Notes: a model not told the origin generated them from the letters alone. A DNA stretch of 42,712 nt from an uncultured Actinomycetes bacterium (GCA_902826025.1 CADEDH010000023.1:1-42712); one strand, 5' to 3'; counted from the first letter of the stretch, positions 26,402-35,204 are shown. Program-made: numbers and translations.

Positions 26402-27880
26402 ATGACGATCGATCCCCGAACCCCCGTCGTGGTCGGAGTGGCCCAGGCCAAGCAGCGGCCCGAGGACCCGGCCCAGGCCCTGGAACCGGTGGCGCTGATG
26501 GAGCAGGTGGTGCGGGAGGCGGCGGCCGACGCTGGCGCCCCCGGCCTGCTGGCCGAGCTCGACTACATCGGTGTGGTGTCCGGAGCGTGGCGGTACTCCG
26601 ACCCGGCCCGGCTGATCGCCGAGCGGGTGGGGTCGCCGTCGGCCCGAACCGCTCTGTCGGCCGCCGGAGGCAACACCCCCCAGTCCTACGTGAACTCGCT
26701 GGCGGCCAGGATCGCGGCGGGCGACCTCGACTGCGCCGTGGTGGTGGGGGCCGAGACCATCTGGAGCCGGCGCCGCCAGCGCCGGGCCGGGATCGAGGTC
26801 ACGGTCACCACCCAGACCGGGGTGGAACCCGACGAGCGCTTCGGCCACGAGGTCGACATGTCAACCAAGTTCGAGGAGTCCCGGGGCATGGAGGCCCCGG
26901 TCAACTTCTACCCGGTGTTCGAGTCGGCCATCCGGGCCGCCCGGGGCGAGACGATCGAGCAGCACCGGGACCGGGTGTCGGCGCTGTGGGCCCGGTTCAA
27001 CCAGGTGGCGGTGGACAATCCCTACGCCTGGTTCCAGACGCCGATGTCGGCGACCGAGATCCGCGAGCCCAGCCTGTCGAACCGCATGGTCGGCTTCCCC
27101 TACACCAAGGCCATGAACTCGAACTGGGACCTCGACCAGGGAGCGGCCGTACTCCTGTGCTCGGCGGCGGCGGCCGAGGCGGCCGGCGTGCCCCGGGACC
27201 GCTGGGTGTTCCCGTGGGCCGGCACCGACGCCCACGACACCTACTTCGTGTCCCACCGGCGGGACCTCCACTCCTCGCCCGCCATCGCCGAGGCCGGCCG
27301 GCGGGTCTACGAATTGGCCGGCGTCGGCCCCTCCGACCTGGCCCACGTGGACCTCTACTCCTGCTTCCCCTCGGCGGTGCAGGTGGCGGCCGAGTCGCTG
27401 GGGCTGGGCTTCGACCGCCAGCTCACCGAGACCGGCGGGCTCACCTTCGCCGGTGGCCCGCTCAACAACTACGTGACCCATTCGATCGCCACCATGATCA
27501 GCCGCCTCCGGACCGACGCCGGCACGGTGGGCCTGGTCAGCGCGAACGGCGGGTTCCTCACCAAGCACGCCATCGGGATCTACTCCACCGAGCCGCCTGC
27601 CACCCCCTACCGGACCGAGAACGTGCAATCGGTGGTCGACCAGGTGCCGGCCCACGCCGTGGACGAGGGGTACCAGGGCCCGGTCACGATCGAGGCCTAC
27701 ACCGTGATGCACGGCCACGACGGCAACCCCGAGGTGGGCCTGTGCGCCCTCACCACGCCCGCCGGGGCCCGCACGTGGGGCCGGGTGACCGATCTGGCGG
27801 CGGCGGCCGCCATGACCCGGGAGGAAGCCATCGGCCGGTCCGGCCACCTGGAGGCCGACGGCACGGTGATGGTGGCCTGA
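26402..27880 (+). CDS. Thiolase-like protein (acetyl-CoA acetyltransferase family), nucleophile Cys absent
   Basis: 492 residues. Thiolase fold with PVVVGVAQ at the N-terminus, a DLYSCFPSAVQ block, GGPLNNYVTHSIA and a C-terminal beta-rich extension (about 400-492) typical of mycobacterial thiolase-like proteins. At the place of the acylated cysteine the sequence reads GGNTPQ with Asn91, so the classical ping-pong thiolase reaction is unlikely. Proteins of this kind are often annotated acetyl-CoA acetyltransferase, but their role in acyl-CoA or sterol metabolism is mostly unproven. The ATG at 26402 was chosen because upstream frame is antisense to the MMPL-like gene. otsA follows after 23 bases. 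Confidence 0.88.
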   Translation: MTIDPRTPVVVGVAQAKQRPEDPAQALEPVALMEQVVREAAADAGAPGLLAELDYIGVVSGAWRYSDPARLIAERVGSPSARTALSAAGGNTPQSYVNSLAARIAAGDLDCAVVVGAETIWSRRRQRRAGIEVTVTTQTGVEPDERFGHEVDMSTKFEESRGMEAPVNFYPVFESAIRAARGETIEQHRDRVSALWARFNQVAVDNPYAWFQTPMSATEIREPSLSNRMVGFPYTKAMNSNWDLDQGAAVLLCSAAAAEAAGVPRDRWVFPWAGTDAHDTYFVSHRRDLHSSPAIAEAGRRVYELAGVGPSDLAHVDLYSCFPSAVQVAAESLGLGFDRQLTETGGLTFAGGPLNNYVTHSIATMISRLRTDAGTVGLVSANGGFLTKHAIGIYSTEPPATPYRTENVQSVVDQVPAHAVDEGYQGPVTIEAYTVMHGHDGNPEVGLCALTTPAGARTWGRVTDLAAAAAMTREEAIGRSGHLEADGTVMVA

Positions 27881-27891
27881 CAGCGCTCCCC

Positions 27892-27897
27892 TACCCT
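27892..27897 (+). promoter_or_regulatory. Candidate -10 (TACCCT) for leaderless otsA
   Basis: TACCCT ends 6 bases before the otsA ATG. The short gap to the upstream thiolase-like gene has no Shine-Dalgarno. Confidence 0.45.
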
Positions 27898-27903
27898 GGA
27901 CCG

Positions 27904-29364
27904 ATGACCAGTGCCGAGGTGTTCGCCCCGCACCCGAACGGTGGCCTAACCACCGACCTGGTGGTGGTGGCCAACCGTTTGCCCTTCCGGCGGGTCGAGA
28001 CCGACGAGGGTGACGGGTCGGGTTGGACCACGAGCCCCGGAGGGCTGGTGGCGGCCCTGGCCCCGGCCCTGGCCGGAGCCGAGCACCTGGTGTGGGTGGG
28101 CTGGGCCGGCGATCTGGGCGACACCCCCCTCCCCCCGGCCACGGTCGACGGCATGCGGCTCGCCCCCGTGGCCCTCACCGTCGAAGACAAGCAGCTGTTC
28201 TACGACGGGATGTCGAACGGCACCCTGTGGCCTCTCTACCACGACAAGGTGGAGCCCGCCGAGTTCCACCGGAGCTGGTACGACCGCTACCTGCGGGTCA
28301 ACCAGCGCTTCGCCGATGCCGCGGCCGCCGCCGCCCCGCCCGGGGCGAGGGTGTGGGTGCACGACTACCAACTCCAGCTGGTGCCGGGCATGCTGCGCCG
28401 GCTCCGGCCCGACCTGCTGATCGGGTTCTTCCTCCACATCCCGTTCCCTCCCGAGGAGCTGTTCCTCCAGCTTCCGTGGCGGGAGGCGCTGGCCCGGGGG
28501 ATCCTGGGCAGCGACCTGGTGGGGTTCCAGACCCCCGACGGGGCCGACAACTTCGCCCGGCTGGCCGTCGGCCTCGACCTAGCCACCCGCGACCGCCGTT
28601 CGGTGCTCAACTACGAGGGCCGCCAGGTGAGGGTGAGGTGGTTCCCGATCGGCATCGACGACGACCGCTACGACCAGGCGGCCCGAGATCCCGCCACGCT
28701 GGCCGCTGCCCGGGATCTACGGGCCAGCCTAGGCGATCCCGGGGTGATCCTCCTCGGGGTCGACCGGCTCGACTACACCAAGGGCATAGACGTCCGGCTG
28801 CGGGCGTTCAAGGAGCTGCTGGCCGACGGACGGATCGACCCGACCGAGGTCACGATGGTGCAGGTGGCCGAGCCCAGCCGGGACGAGGTAAACGCCTACA
28901 TCTCGCTGCGGGCCCGGGTGGAGCAGCTGGTAGGCGAGATCAACGGCGACTACGCCCGAGTGGGCTTCCCGGTCCTGCACTACATCCACCAGTCGCACAC
29001 CTTCGAAGACATCATCGCGCTCTACCGGGCGGCCGATGTGATGGTCGTGACCCCCTTCCGGGACGGGATGAACCTGGTCTCCAAGGAGTACGTGGCGACC
29101 CGATTCGACCACACCGGGGTGCTCGTGCTCTCGGAGTTCGCCGGGGCCGCCCACCAGCTCCGCCACGCCCTGCTCGTCAACCCCTACGACATCACGGCGG
29201 TCAAGAACACGATCCTCAGCGCCATCGCCATGGGCCCCGACGAGGCCCGGATGCGCATGCGGGAGCTGCGCCGGGGGGTCAAGCGCAACAACGCCGCCTC
29301 CTGGGCCCATGCCTTCCTGGGGGCCCTGGAGCCCAGCGTCACCGCAGATGATCGAGCACGGTGA
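27904..29364 (+). CDS. otsA: Alpha,alpha-trehalose-6-phosphate synthase
   Basis: 486 residues, glycosyltransferase family 20. It makes trehalose-6-phosphate from a nucleotide-glucose and glucose-6-phosphate. Clear motifs: VVVANRLPF near the N-terminus, [19 protein letters not shown] (acceptor site), [11 protein letters not shown] (nucleotide-sugar phosphate contacts) and [15 protein letters not shown]. The ATG at 27904 begins the conserved sequence; the longer open frame upstream is antiparallel-type noise over the thiolase-like gene. The matching phosphatase is the OtsB fusion at 12041, about 13 kb away rather than adjacent. Its last 26 bases overlap the 3' end of aroA on the other strand. 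Confidence 0.97.
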   Translation: MTSAEVFAPHPNGGLTTDLVVVANRLPFRRVETDEGDGSGWTTSPGGLVAALAPALAGAEHLVWVGWAGDLGDTPLPPATVDGMRLAPVALTVEDKQLFYDGMSNGTLWPLYHDKVEPAEFHRSWYDRYLRVNQRFADAAAAAAPPGARVWVHDYQLQLVPGMLRRLRPDLLIGFFLHIPFPPEELFLQLPWREALARGILGSDLVGFQTPDGADNFARLAVGLDLATRDRRSVLNYEGRQVRVRWFPIGIDDDRYDQAARDPATLAAARDLRASLGDPGVILLGVDRLDYTKGIDVRLRAFKELLADGRIDPTEVTMVQVAEPSRDEVNAYISLRARVEQLVGEINGDYARVGFPVLHYIHQSHTFEDIIALYRAADVMVVTPFRDGMNLVSKEYVATRFDHTGVLVLSEFAGAAHQLRHALLVNPYDITAVKNTILSAIAMGPDEARMRMRELRRGVKRNNAASWAHAFLGALEPSVTADDRAR

Positions 29365-30610
29365 AGAAGCGGGGGAAGGTCTTGGCCACGCACCCCGGGT
29401 TCTCCACCGTGATCCCGGGGTGAACGAGGCCCAGTAGGGCGAAGCTCATCGCCATCCGGTGGTCGTCGTAGGTGGCCACCGTTCCCGGTCGGGGCACCCC
29501 CGGCTCCACCACGAAGCCGTCGTCGAGGCGGCGGGCGTCGATACCGAGCCGCTGCAGCTCGGTCACCACGGCCCCCAGCCGGTCGGTTTCCTTGTGCTGG
29601 ATGAACCCGATGCCCCGGACCCGGGTCGGGCCGGAGGCGAACGTGGCCACCACGGCCAGGGTCTGGGCCGTGTCGGAGATGTCGGCCATGTCCACGTCGA
29701 TCCCGTGGAGCCGGCCCGTTCCCTCCACCTCGGTGTAGTCGTCGGCCACGGTCACCCGGGCCCCCATCCGCTCCAGCAGGTCCACGAAGCGGAGGTCACC
29801 CTGCACGGTGTGGCGGCCGAGGCCCGGCACCCGCACCCGCCCCCCGGTGACGGCGGCGGCGGCGAAGAAGTAGGAGGCGGCCGAGGCGTCGGGCTCGATG
29901 GCGAGCGTCCGGGACTCGTAGCGCTGGGGGGCCACGGCGAACCAGCGGTACCGGTCACGCGCCACCGTCACCCCGAAATCGGCCATGGTCGACAGGGTGA
30001 GCTCCACGTAGGGCGTGGACACCAGGGTGTCGGTGAGCTCGACGCGAACCGTGCCGCTTCCCTCGGCGTACGGGGCGGCCAGAAGCAGGCCGGACAGGAA
30101 CTGGCTCGACACCGAGCCCGACAGGGCCACGGTGCCGGTGCGGAGACGCCCGCCGGCCACGTTCAGCGGAAGGCTGTCGGCGTCTATGCCGACCCCCAGC
30201 TGGCGGAGGGCGTCGGCCAGGGGGCCGAAGGGCCGGCCCCGCAACTGGGGGTGGCCGTCGAGGCGGTAGGGGCCGGGGCCGACGCCGAGTAAGGCCAGGA
30301 GGAACCGGCTGGCTGTGCCCGACTGGGCCACGTCGAGCGTGGCCGGGCCCGCCGGCAGACGGCCCCCGCAGCCGTCGACGGTGATGCTCTCGGCCTCCTC
30401 GTCGGCTGTCACCCCGATTCCGAGGGCGGCCAGGGCACCGGCCATGGCCCGGGTGTCGTCGGCGAACAGGGCCCCATCCAGGTGGGACCGCCCCTCGGCC
30501 AAGGCGGCGCACACCAGCGCCCGGTTGGTGTGGCTCTTCGACCCCGGCACCGCCACCGTTGCGTCGGGCCGGGCCGTCAACGGCTCGATCGTCACGGGAG
30601 CGGTGATCAT
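29339..30610 (-). CDS. aroA: 3-phosphoshikimate 1-carboxyvinyltransferase (EPSP synthase)
   Basis: 423 residues. It transfers enolpyruvyl from PEP to shikimate-3-phosphate in the aromatic amino acid pathway. Motifs: PGSKSHTNR (22-30, Lys25), QSGTASRF (the usual NAGTAxR loop with Gln for Asn), RGRPFGPL, DDHRMAM (382-388) and the C-terminal PGCVAKTFPRF. Complete, with no frameshift. It does not neighbour other shikimate genes. The gene converges on otsA and overlaps it by 26 bases. A -10-like TAGCGT 8 bases upstream suggests its own leaderless transcript, although a small gene on the same strand ends 11 bases before it. Confidence 0.97.
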   Translation of the reverse strand: MITAPVTIEPLTARPDATVAVPGSKSHTNRALVCAALAEGRSHLDGALFADDTRAMAGALAALGIGVTADEEAESITVDGCGGRLPAGPATLDVAQSGTASRFLLALLGVGPGPYRLDGHPQLRGRPFGPLADALRQLGVGIDADSLPLNVAGGRLRTGTVALSGSVSSQFLSGLLLAAPYAEGSGTVRVELTDTLVSTPYVELTLSTMADFGVTVARDRYRWFAVAPQRYESRTLAIEPDASAASYFFAAAAVTGGRVRVPGLGRHTVQGDLRFVDLLERMGARVTVADDYTEVEGTGRLHGIDVDMADISDTAQTLAVVATFASGPTRVRGIGFIQHKETDRLGAVVTELQRLGIDARRLDDGFVVEPGVPRPGTVATYDDHRMAMSFALLGLVHPGITVENPGCVAKTFPRFFTVLDHLR

Positions 30611-30618
30611 CGGCCCTA

Positions 30619-30624
30619 ACGCTA
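30619..30624 (-). promoter_or_regulatory. Candidate -10 (TAGCGT) for leaderless aroA
   Basis: TAGCGT on the minus strand, 8 bases before the aroA ATG, overlapping the TAG stop of the upstream small gene. Same hexamer as upstream of the ABC-F gene. Confidence 0.4.
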
Positions 30625-30834
30625 GGCGTGGGCGGCCAGGATCTGGCGGGCATGCGCCGCGTCGACCGAACGAACCACGAGCCGGAACCCCGTGTCCTCC
30701 GCAGCGGAGCCGCTGCCATCCGCCTCGGCCACGTGGACCACGCGGATCCCGGCGGTGGCCAGCCGGGCGGCGGCGATGAGGGCCTCGGATCGGGTGGCCC
30801 CGCCGTCGAGTGACTCGAACGAGACCGGGCCCAT
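30622..30834 (-). CDS. Small DUF2007-like protein
   Basis: 70 residues from the ATG at 30834; the frame stays open to 30888 but the upstream part overlaps the previous gene. The pattern of a helix with spaced alanines, a TAGIRVVHV strand, then LVVRSVDAAHARQILAAH resembles the DUF2007 putative signal-transducing fold. No catalytic residues are visible. It lies 7 bases behind the coiled-coil membrane protein and 11 bases before aroA, so it belongs to that minus-strand run. The family match is from pattern only. Confidence 0.65.
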   Translation of the reverse strand: MGPVSFESLDGGATRSEALIAAARLATAGIRVVHVAEADGSGSAAEDTGFRLVVRSVDAAHARQILAAHA

Positions 30835-30841
30835 GGGCGGG

Positions 30842-31648
30842 TCAGCCGGCGGCGTCGGATTCCGACAGGGCCGGCTCCAGCGCCACATGGGACCCGTCGG
30901 GGTAGGAGGCCGGGCCGATGGTGGCGGGCTGCTCGAGATCGTCGTCGGGCACCTCCACCTCGCCGTCGGCGTTGAGGATCGACGGTGGACGCAGGGTGGC
31001 CGGACGAGCCGTGACGACCTCGGCCTGGACCGCAGCCGGTGGAGAAGGTGGTGCCGGTGGAGTCGGTGGCGCGGGCGGCTCGGGGACCGCCAGCAGACCA
31101 GGGGTGTCGTCGGCCGCTTCGATCCCGGCCACGATCTCGTCGAGGGCCGACACCGCGTTGTCGATGGCCGACCCAGCGCCGTCGATCACGGCCTCGGCCC
31201 CGCCGGTCGTCTCGAGGCCGCTGGTGGCGCCGTCGCCCTCCGTGTCGTCGATGGCGAGGTTGAAACGGTCGCGTTCGAGCTGCACCCGGATGTCGTGGAT
31301 GGCGAGCCGTGCCTCCCGCAGCGACCGATCGCGGTCGGCCAGCTCGATCGTGGTGTGCCGCAGCTCGGAGCTCAGCTTGTCGAGCTCCTCGATGGCCCGG
31401 TTCCGTTCCTCACGGGTGGCCTCCAGCGAGTGGGGGGTGTTGATCGCCAACTCCCGCCGTAGGCGCCGGTTGGTCTCGCGATCATCCGCCCGCTCCTGAC
31501 GCAGCTCGGTCAGCTCCGCCTCGAGGCGGTCGATCACCACCTGGTGCCGGGCCCGCTGCCGCTTGTTCGTCGCCGGGAGCAGGAGCGCGAAAAAGAGCAG
31601 ACCCACCGCCAGGCCGATGACGAAGGCGATAACGGATTCCAGGACCAA
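30842..31648 (-). CDS. Membrane-anchored coiled-coil protein
   Basis: 268 residues, function not recognised. N-terminal transmembrane helix (about 5-26), then a long heptad-rich coiled coil (about 30-130) full of Glu/Arg/Leu, then an acidic Ala-rich segment and a Pro-rich tail (about 180-220) ending in a disordered acidic region. The shape recalls RmuC- or DivIVA-like scaffold proteins, but no domain could be matched. Start: TTG at 31648 preceded by GGAGG about 9 bases upstream (31658-31662). Confidence 0.75.
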   Translation of the reverse strand: MVLESVIAFVIGLAVGLLFFALLLPATNKRQRARHQVVIDRLEAELTELRQERADDRETNRRLRRELAINTPHSLEATREERNRAIEELDKLSSELRHTTIELADRDRSLREARLAIHDIRVQLERDRFNLAIDDTEGDGATSGLETTGGAEAVIDGAGSAIDNAVSALDEIVAGIEAADDTPGLLAVPEPPAPPTPPAPPSPPAAVQAEVVTARPATLRPPSILNADGEVEVPDDDLEQPATIGPASYPDGSHVALEPALSESDAAG

Positions 31649-31679
31649 CAGGCTTCACCTCCCGCCGCTGTGCAGGACG

Positions 31680-31685
31680 AATGTA
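31680..31685 (-). promoter_or_regulatory. Candidate -10 (TACATT) for the coiled-coil gene
   Basis: TACATT on the minus strand about 31 bases before the TTG start at 31648, leaving room for the Shine-Dalgarno at 31658-31662. Confidence 0.3.
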
Positions 31686-31783
31686 GCTGGTGGCCGTTGC
31701 CGGGTGTAGCTTCCCTGCCCCATTCGTTGCCCCATGTGCCCAGATGTCGGCGTTTCACAACGCGTCTGTAACCAGATCGCGAC

Positions 31784-31824
31784 CCGCTACGCGCTGGAGC
31801 CCGCCTACTCAGCGCGGTAAGCGG
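31784..31824. other. Long two-part hairpin in the non-coding stretch
   Basis: CCGCT (31784-31788) pairs with AGCGG (31820-31824), and CGCGCTG (31790-31796) pairs with CAGCGCG (31810-31816), separated by a small internal loop and closed by a 13-base loop. It could be part of a leader RNA, a small RNA or a terminator. Confidence 0.45.
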
Positions 31825-32018
31825 GATCCAACCCCGAACACTGGAAGCTTCCCGCCTGCGGCCGAGACGGAACGTCGGCTGGTTCGGCCCTCCGGGTTCT
31901 GCGGTCCGGCGGTATGGGTGATAGCAAACATCCGGCGACAAGCGATGTCAAGGAAAAGTACCTAGTCTGAACTATCTACCCTGGTCAGAGAGGTGAGGTT
32001 GCCGCCGAGTAAGTAAAA

Positions 32019-33209
32019 TCAGTCCCGGATGGCGAGCCCCGAGGTGGGGTCGAAGAAGTGGAAGCGGCCCGTGTCGACCACCAGGCCCACCGTCTCCCCG
32101 ATGCGGGCCGCAGACCGCGGGCTCACCCGGGCCACGTAGTTGAAGTGGCCCTCGTCGTTGGGGACGGCCGTGATGGCGTCGTCGCCCTCGAACTCGGCCT
32201 CCATGATCGAGTAGGGCTCGGCGTCGACCGGGAAGTGCAGGATGATCTCCGACCCCAGCGACTCCATGAGCGCAGTGCGCACCACCAGGATCCGGTCCTC
32301 CGGGGCGCCCGTCTGCACCGAAGCGTCCTCCAGGTCCTCGGGCCGCAGGCCCACCACCACCCGCTGACCGAAGTAGGAGGCCAGCGCCGGGCGGACGGAC
32401 AGCACCGAGCGGTCGACGGCCAGCGTGTGGCTGCCGAACGTGATGGTGGGCGCGTCGGCGGTGCCCCCCAGGGTGGCGTTCATCAGGTTCATCGACGGCG
32501 ATCCGATGAAACCGGCCACGAAGACGTTGTCGGGCGAGTCGTACAGGTTCTGCGGGGTGTCGACCTGCTGGAGGTAGCCCCGCTTCAGCACTGCCACCCG
32601 GTCGCCCATCGTCATGGCCTCCACCTGGTCGTGCGTCACGTACACGGTCGTCACGCCCAGATCGCGCTGCAGGGTGGCGATCTCGGCCCGCATCTGCACC
32701 CGGAGCTTGGCGTCGAGGTTGGACAGGGGCTCGTCCATCAGGAAGGCCTTGGGCTGCCGCACGATGGCCCGCCCCATCGCCACCCGCTGGCGCTGGCCGC
32801 CCGACAGCTGACCGGGCTTCCGGTCGAGCTGCTCGGCCAGGTCGAGCGTGGCCGCCGCCTTGCGCACCCGGTCGTTGATCTCTTCTTTCGGCACCTTAGC
32901 CAGCTTGAGAGCGAAGCCGATGTTCTCGGCCACCGTCATGTGGGGATAGAGCGCATAGTTCTGGAAGACCATGGCGATGTCACGGTCCTTGGGATGGACG
33001 TCGTTCACCAGCCGATCACCGATGCGCAGCTCACCGCTGCTGATGTCCTCCAGGCCGGCCACCATGCGCAAGGCGGTGGACTTGCCGCAGCCCGACGGCC
33101 CAACGAGAACGAGGAACTCGCCGTCGGCGATCTCGAGGTTCAAGTCCACGATGGCGTGAAAGCCGTTGGGGTAGACCTTGTTGACCTGGTCGAGTACGAC
33201 CTCTGCCAT
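32019..33209 (-). CDS. Sugar ABC transporter ATP-binding protein (UgpC/MsmK/SugC type)
   Basis: 396 residues. ABC ATPase with Walker [10 protein letters not shown] (37-45), Q-loop [13 protein letters not shown], signature LSGGQ (135-139), Walker B FLMDEP and the H-loop [10 protein letters not shown]. The C-terminal 150 residues form the MOI/TOBE regulatory domain (RPEDLEDA..., GLRPED), marking the carbohydrate-uptake CUT1 group. No permease or binding-protein gene is nearby, so it probably energises one or more remote sugar transporters, as MsmX/MsiK does. SugC of the trehalose importer is a close relative, but this cannot be decided here. Minus-strand TATCCT at 33275-33280 may be its -10. 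Confidence 0.93.
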   Translation of the reverse strand: MAEVVLDQVNKVYPNGFHAIVDLNLEIADGEFLVLVGPSGCGKSTALRMVAGLEDISSGELRIGDRLVNDVHPKDRDIAMVFQNYALYPHMTVAENIGFALKLAKVPKEEINDRVRKAAATLDLAEQLDRKPGQLSGGQRQRVAMGRAIVRQPKAFLMDEPLSNLDAKLRVQMRAEIATLQRDLGVTTVYVTHDQVEAMTMGDRVAVLKRGYLQQVDTPQNLYDSPDNVFVAGFIGSPSMNLMNATLGGTADAPTITFGSHTLAVDRSVLSVRPALASYFGQRVVVGLRPEDLEDASVQTGAPEDRILVVRTALMESLGSEIILHFPVDAEPYSIMEAEFEGDDAITAVPNDEGHFNYVARVSPRSAARIGETVGLVVDTGRFHFFDPTSGLAIRD

Positions 33210-33310
33210 GTGCCCGTGCTCCGTTCTGCCCCGATCGCGCGGCGATCCCCCGAGGCGCCTTCAAGTGACCAGCGAGGATAGCAGGCGGCGAGCAGGTCGT
33301 TCGGGGGCGC

Positions 33311-33508
33311 TCAGTCCTTGGTGGCCACGGCGTTCGGGGTGACGTTCATCTTCGGCTCGTACTCCACGGCCTCCACCTCTCGGGCGTCGCCGCCCAGGGC
33401 GGCCCGGAGCTGGGCCCGGCAGCCGTCGCAGGGCCCGTAGAACCGTGCCTCGACCGCCTCATGGCAGCGGGGGCACTCGAACTCGAGCGGTGTCGACAGG
33501 TCATCCAC
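33311..33508 (-). CDS. Small zinc-ribbon protein
   Basis: 65 residues with two CxxC knuckles (CPRC and CDGC) spaced as in a zinc ribbon, followed by an acidic C-terminal tail. The GTG at 33508 is used as start: the upstream frame is antisense-type sequence over nudC. No strong Shine-Dalgarno is visible. It follows nudC by 29 bases on the same strand and may be cotranscribed. Function unknown; a partner or adaptor role is possible. Confidence 0.6.
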   Translation of the reverse strand: MDDLSTPLEFECPRCHEAVEARFYGPCDGCRAQLRAALGGDAREVEAVEYEPKMNVTPNAVATKD

Positions 33509-33537
33509 TGGACGACAATCTAGCCCCGCCCCGCGAG

Positions 33538-34356
33538 CTAGCCCTGCTGGCGCTTCAGCCAATCCTCGATGAGCCAGCCGGCGATCGACATGCCACCGCG
33601 GGGCACCGGCGGAAGGTCGTCGTGGCTGTACCACCCGGCGTCGACGATCTCGGACTCCTGGGGCACCAGCTCGCCTCCGGCGTAGCGGGCCTGGAAGCCG
33701 ATCATCAACGAGTGGGGGAAGGGCCAGGGCTGGGAGCCGAAGTAGCGGATGTCGGTGACCTCGATCCCCACCTCCTCCTTCACCTCGCGCACCACGCACT
33801 GCTCCAGCGATTCGCCCGGCTCCACGAATCCGGCCAGGGCGCTGTAGAAGCGGCCGGGGAACTGGGCCCCCCAGGCCAGCAGCGCCTTGCCGTCGTCCCG
33901 CTCCACCAGAGTGATGATGGCCGGTGTGAGGCGGGGGTAGGCCATGAGGCCGCACTTGGGACACACCCGGGCCCGGTCGGCGGCGTGGGCGTCGGTGGGG
34001 CTGGCGCAACGGCCGCAGTACCGGTGGTCCCGGTCCCAGTTCACGATCTGGGCCGCCCGACCGGCCAGCGCCCAGTCCTGCTCCTCGATCGAGCCGAACA
34101 GCTGGCGCAGGTGGATCCACTGGGCCAGCGCCGGCACATCGATCTCCTCGTGGGCCTCCACGGCCCACACCGGCTCGCCCCGGTCTATGCCGAGGAGGTG
34201 CACGGTCAGCCCCTCCACCGGGGCGTTCGCCCCCCGGGGGATGTCGCCGTCGTGGACCAAGATGTTCGAGCGCCGATCGACGACGAACCACTTGCCTTCG
34301 GCCCCGAGGCGGCCGGCCGCCTCGAGATCGCTGATGCTGACCATGGGGACGAACAT
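33538..34356 (-). CDS. nudC: NAD(+) diphosphatase / NADH pyrophosphatase
   Basis: 272 residues. N-terminal domain, zinc ribbon with Cys114, Cys117, Cys132 and Cys135, the Nudix box (176-198; Glu182, Arg190, Glu191, Glu194, Glu195) and the NudC-specific SQPWPFPHS motif (208-216) that separates NADH hydrolases from other Nudix enzymes. It cleaves NADH to NMNH and AMP and can remove NAD caps from RNA. Start: ATG at 34356 with a TAAGGT hexamer 6 bases upstream and no Shine-Dalgarno, so probably leaderless; this promoter lies over the end of the amidotransferase gene. Confidence 0.95.
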   Translation of the reverse strand: MFVPMVSISDLEAAGRLGAEGKWFVVDRRSNILVHDGDIPRGANAPVEGLTVHLLGIDRGEPVWAVEAHEEIDVPALAQWIHLRQLFGSIEEQDWALAGRAAQIVNWDRDHRYCGRCASPTDAHAADRARVCPKCGLMAYPRLTPAIITLVERDDGKALLAWGAQFPGRFYSALAGFVEPGESLEQCVVREVKEEVGIEVTDIRYFGSQPWPFPHSLMIGFQARYAGGELVPQESEIVDAGWYSHDDLPPVPRGGMSIAGWLIEDWLKRQQG

Positions 34357-34362
34357 GGCCCG

Positions 34363-34368
34363 ACCTTA
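34363..34368 (-). promoter_or_regulatory. Candidate -10 (TAAGGT) for leaderless nudC
   Basis: TAAGGT on the minus strand, 6 bases before the nudC ATG, overlapping the stop of the upstream glutamine amidotransferase gene. Confidence 0.4.
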
Positions 34369-35133
34369 TGTCAGCGTCCCGGCGAAGGCGATCTCATCCA
34401 GGAACCAGTCGACCAGACGGGCACAGTTGGCCGCGTTGGCCGCCTCCAACTCGGCCGTGGTCGTCAACAGCTCCTCCGGCCGGACCCCGACCTCGGCCAG
34501 ATAGCCCTCCGTGCAATCGGCCAACCACCCGGCGATGTGGGCCGAATCGACCTCGGGATGGAACTGGGTCCCGACGCTGCGCCCTACGCGGAACAGCTGA
34601 GGGCCGACATCGGTCACGGCCAGGGTCTCACCGCCCGGCGGCACCTCGAAGCGGTCGTGGTGCCATTCGAACCAGGGGCCGGGCCCCACCGGGTTGGCCT
34701 CGCCCGACAACTCGAACCACCCCACCTCCGCCCACGGGGCCCGCTCCACCCGGCCCCCGAGGGCGGCGGCCAGGGCCTGCCCTCCGAAGCACACGCCGAG
34801 CACGGGCACCCCACCGCCGTGGGCCCGGCGCAGCAGATCCAGCTCAGCTCCGATCCAGGGGCCGATGGTGTCGGTGTCGTACACCGATTGCACCGATCCC
34901 ATCGCCACCACCAGGTCGAAGCCGTCGAGCGGGGGGAACGGGGCGGCCTCCCCCGGGCGCTCCAGATCGGCCACCACCAGATGCTCGGTGAGCGACCAGC
35001 CCCGATGGCGCAGGTGCCGACCCAGCACCGAGGCCGTGTTCCCAGGCTCGTGCACCACCACGAGGGCAGAGCGGGCGGACGGGCCAGCCGGCGCGTCGGT
35101 GCTGGAAGGGGGGGCGGGGGCCGTGTCGCTCAC
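34366..35133 (-). CDS. Class I glutamine amidotransferase-like protein (GMP synthase-type GATase)
   Basis: 255 residues from the GTG at 35133. Catalytic triad of class I GATases: Cys115 in GVCFGGQA, His192 and Glu194 in QFHPEVD. Stand-alone members are often annotated GMP synthase glutamine amidotransferase domain and can act on gamma-glutamyl compounds; no synthase partner is adjacent, so the substrate is open. The frame is open further up to 35169 (with an ATG at 35160), but the minus-strand TACCCT at 35141-35146 ends 7 bases before the GTG at 35133, fixing a likely leaderless start there. Divergent from the next gene. Confidence 0.9.
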   Translation of the reverse strand: MSDTAPAPPSSTDAPAGPSARSALVVVHEPGNTASVLGRHLRHRGWSLTEHLVVADLERPGEAAPFPPLDGFDLVVAMGSVQSVYDTDTIGPWIGAELDLLRRAHGGGVPVLGVCFGGQALAAALGGRVERAPWAEVGWFELSGEANPVGPGPWFEWHHDRFEVPPGGETLAVTDVGPQLFRVGRSVGTQFHPEVDSAHIAGWLADCTEGYLAEVGVRPEELLTTTAELEAANAANCARLVDWFLDEIAFAGTLT

Positions 35134-35140
35134 ACCGGCG

Positions 35141-35146
35141 AGGGTA
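35141..35146 (-). promoter_or_regulatory. Candidate -10 (TACCCT) for the amidotransferase gene
   Basis: TACCCT on the minus strand, 7 bases before the GTG at 35133. It decides between three possible in-frame starts. Confidence 0.4.
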
Positions 35147-35191
35147 CCCCCCTCCCCCATCGGGGTCACGAGCCGGGCCGACGACCCGGGC

Positions 35192-35197
35192 TACGAT
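35192..35197 (+). promoter_or_regulatory. Candidate -10 (TACGAT) for the divergent plus-strand gene
   Basis: TACGAT ends 7 bases before an in-frame ATC at 35205, the same geometry as the other leaderless starts in the window. Confidence 0.4.
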
Positions 35198-35204
35198 CCC
35201 GCCC

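Larger units (their letters stand above)
31649..32018. other. 370-base intergenic stretch without a supported gene
   Basis: The longest gene-free stretch. It has visibly lower GC than its surroundings, especially 31920-32018. The short open frame at 31690-31965 has no protein-like composition or start signal. I looked for tRNA, SRP RNA, tmRNA and RNase P signatures and found none. It contains a hairpin (31784-31824) and a possible minus-strand -10 (31680-31685). It separates two minus-strand genes and so must hold the promoter of the left one. Confidence 0.6.

Noticed and set aside
31690..31965. Possible small ORF in the non-coding stretch
   Set aside because: No Shine-Dalgarno or -10 at its start, Arg/Pro/Ser-rich random-like translation, no pattern resembling a known small protein.
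31649..32018. tRNA or structural RNA gene
   Set aside because: No T-loop GTTCRANNC with a matching acceptor stem on either strand, and no SRP, tmRNA or RNase P core motif.
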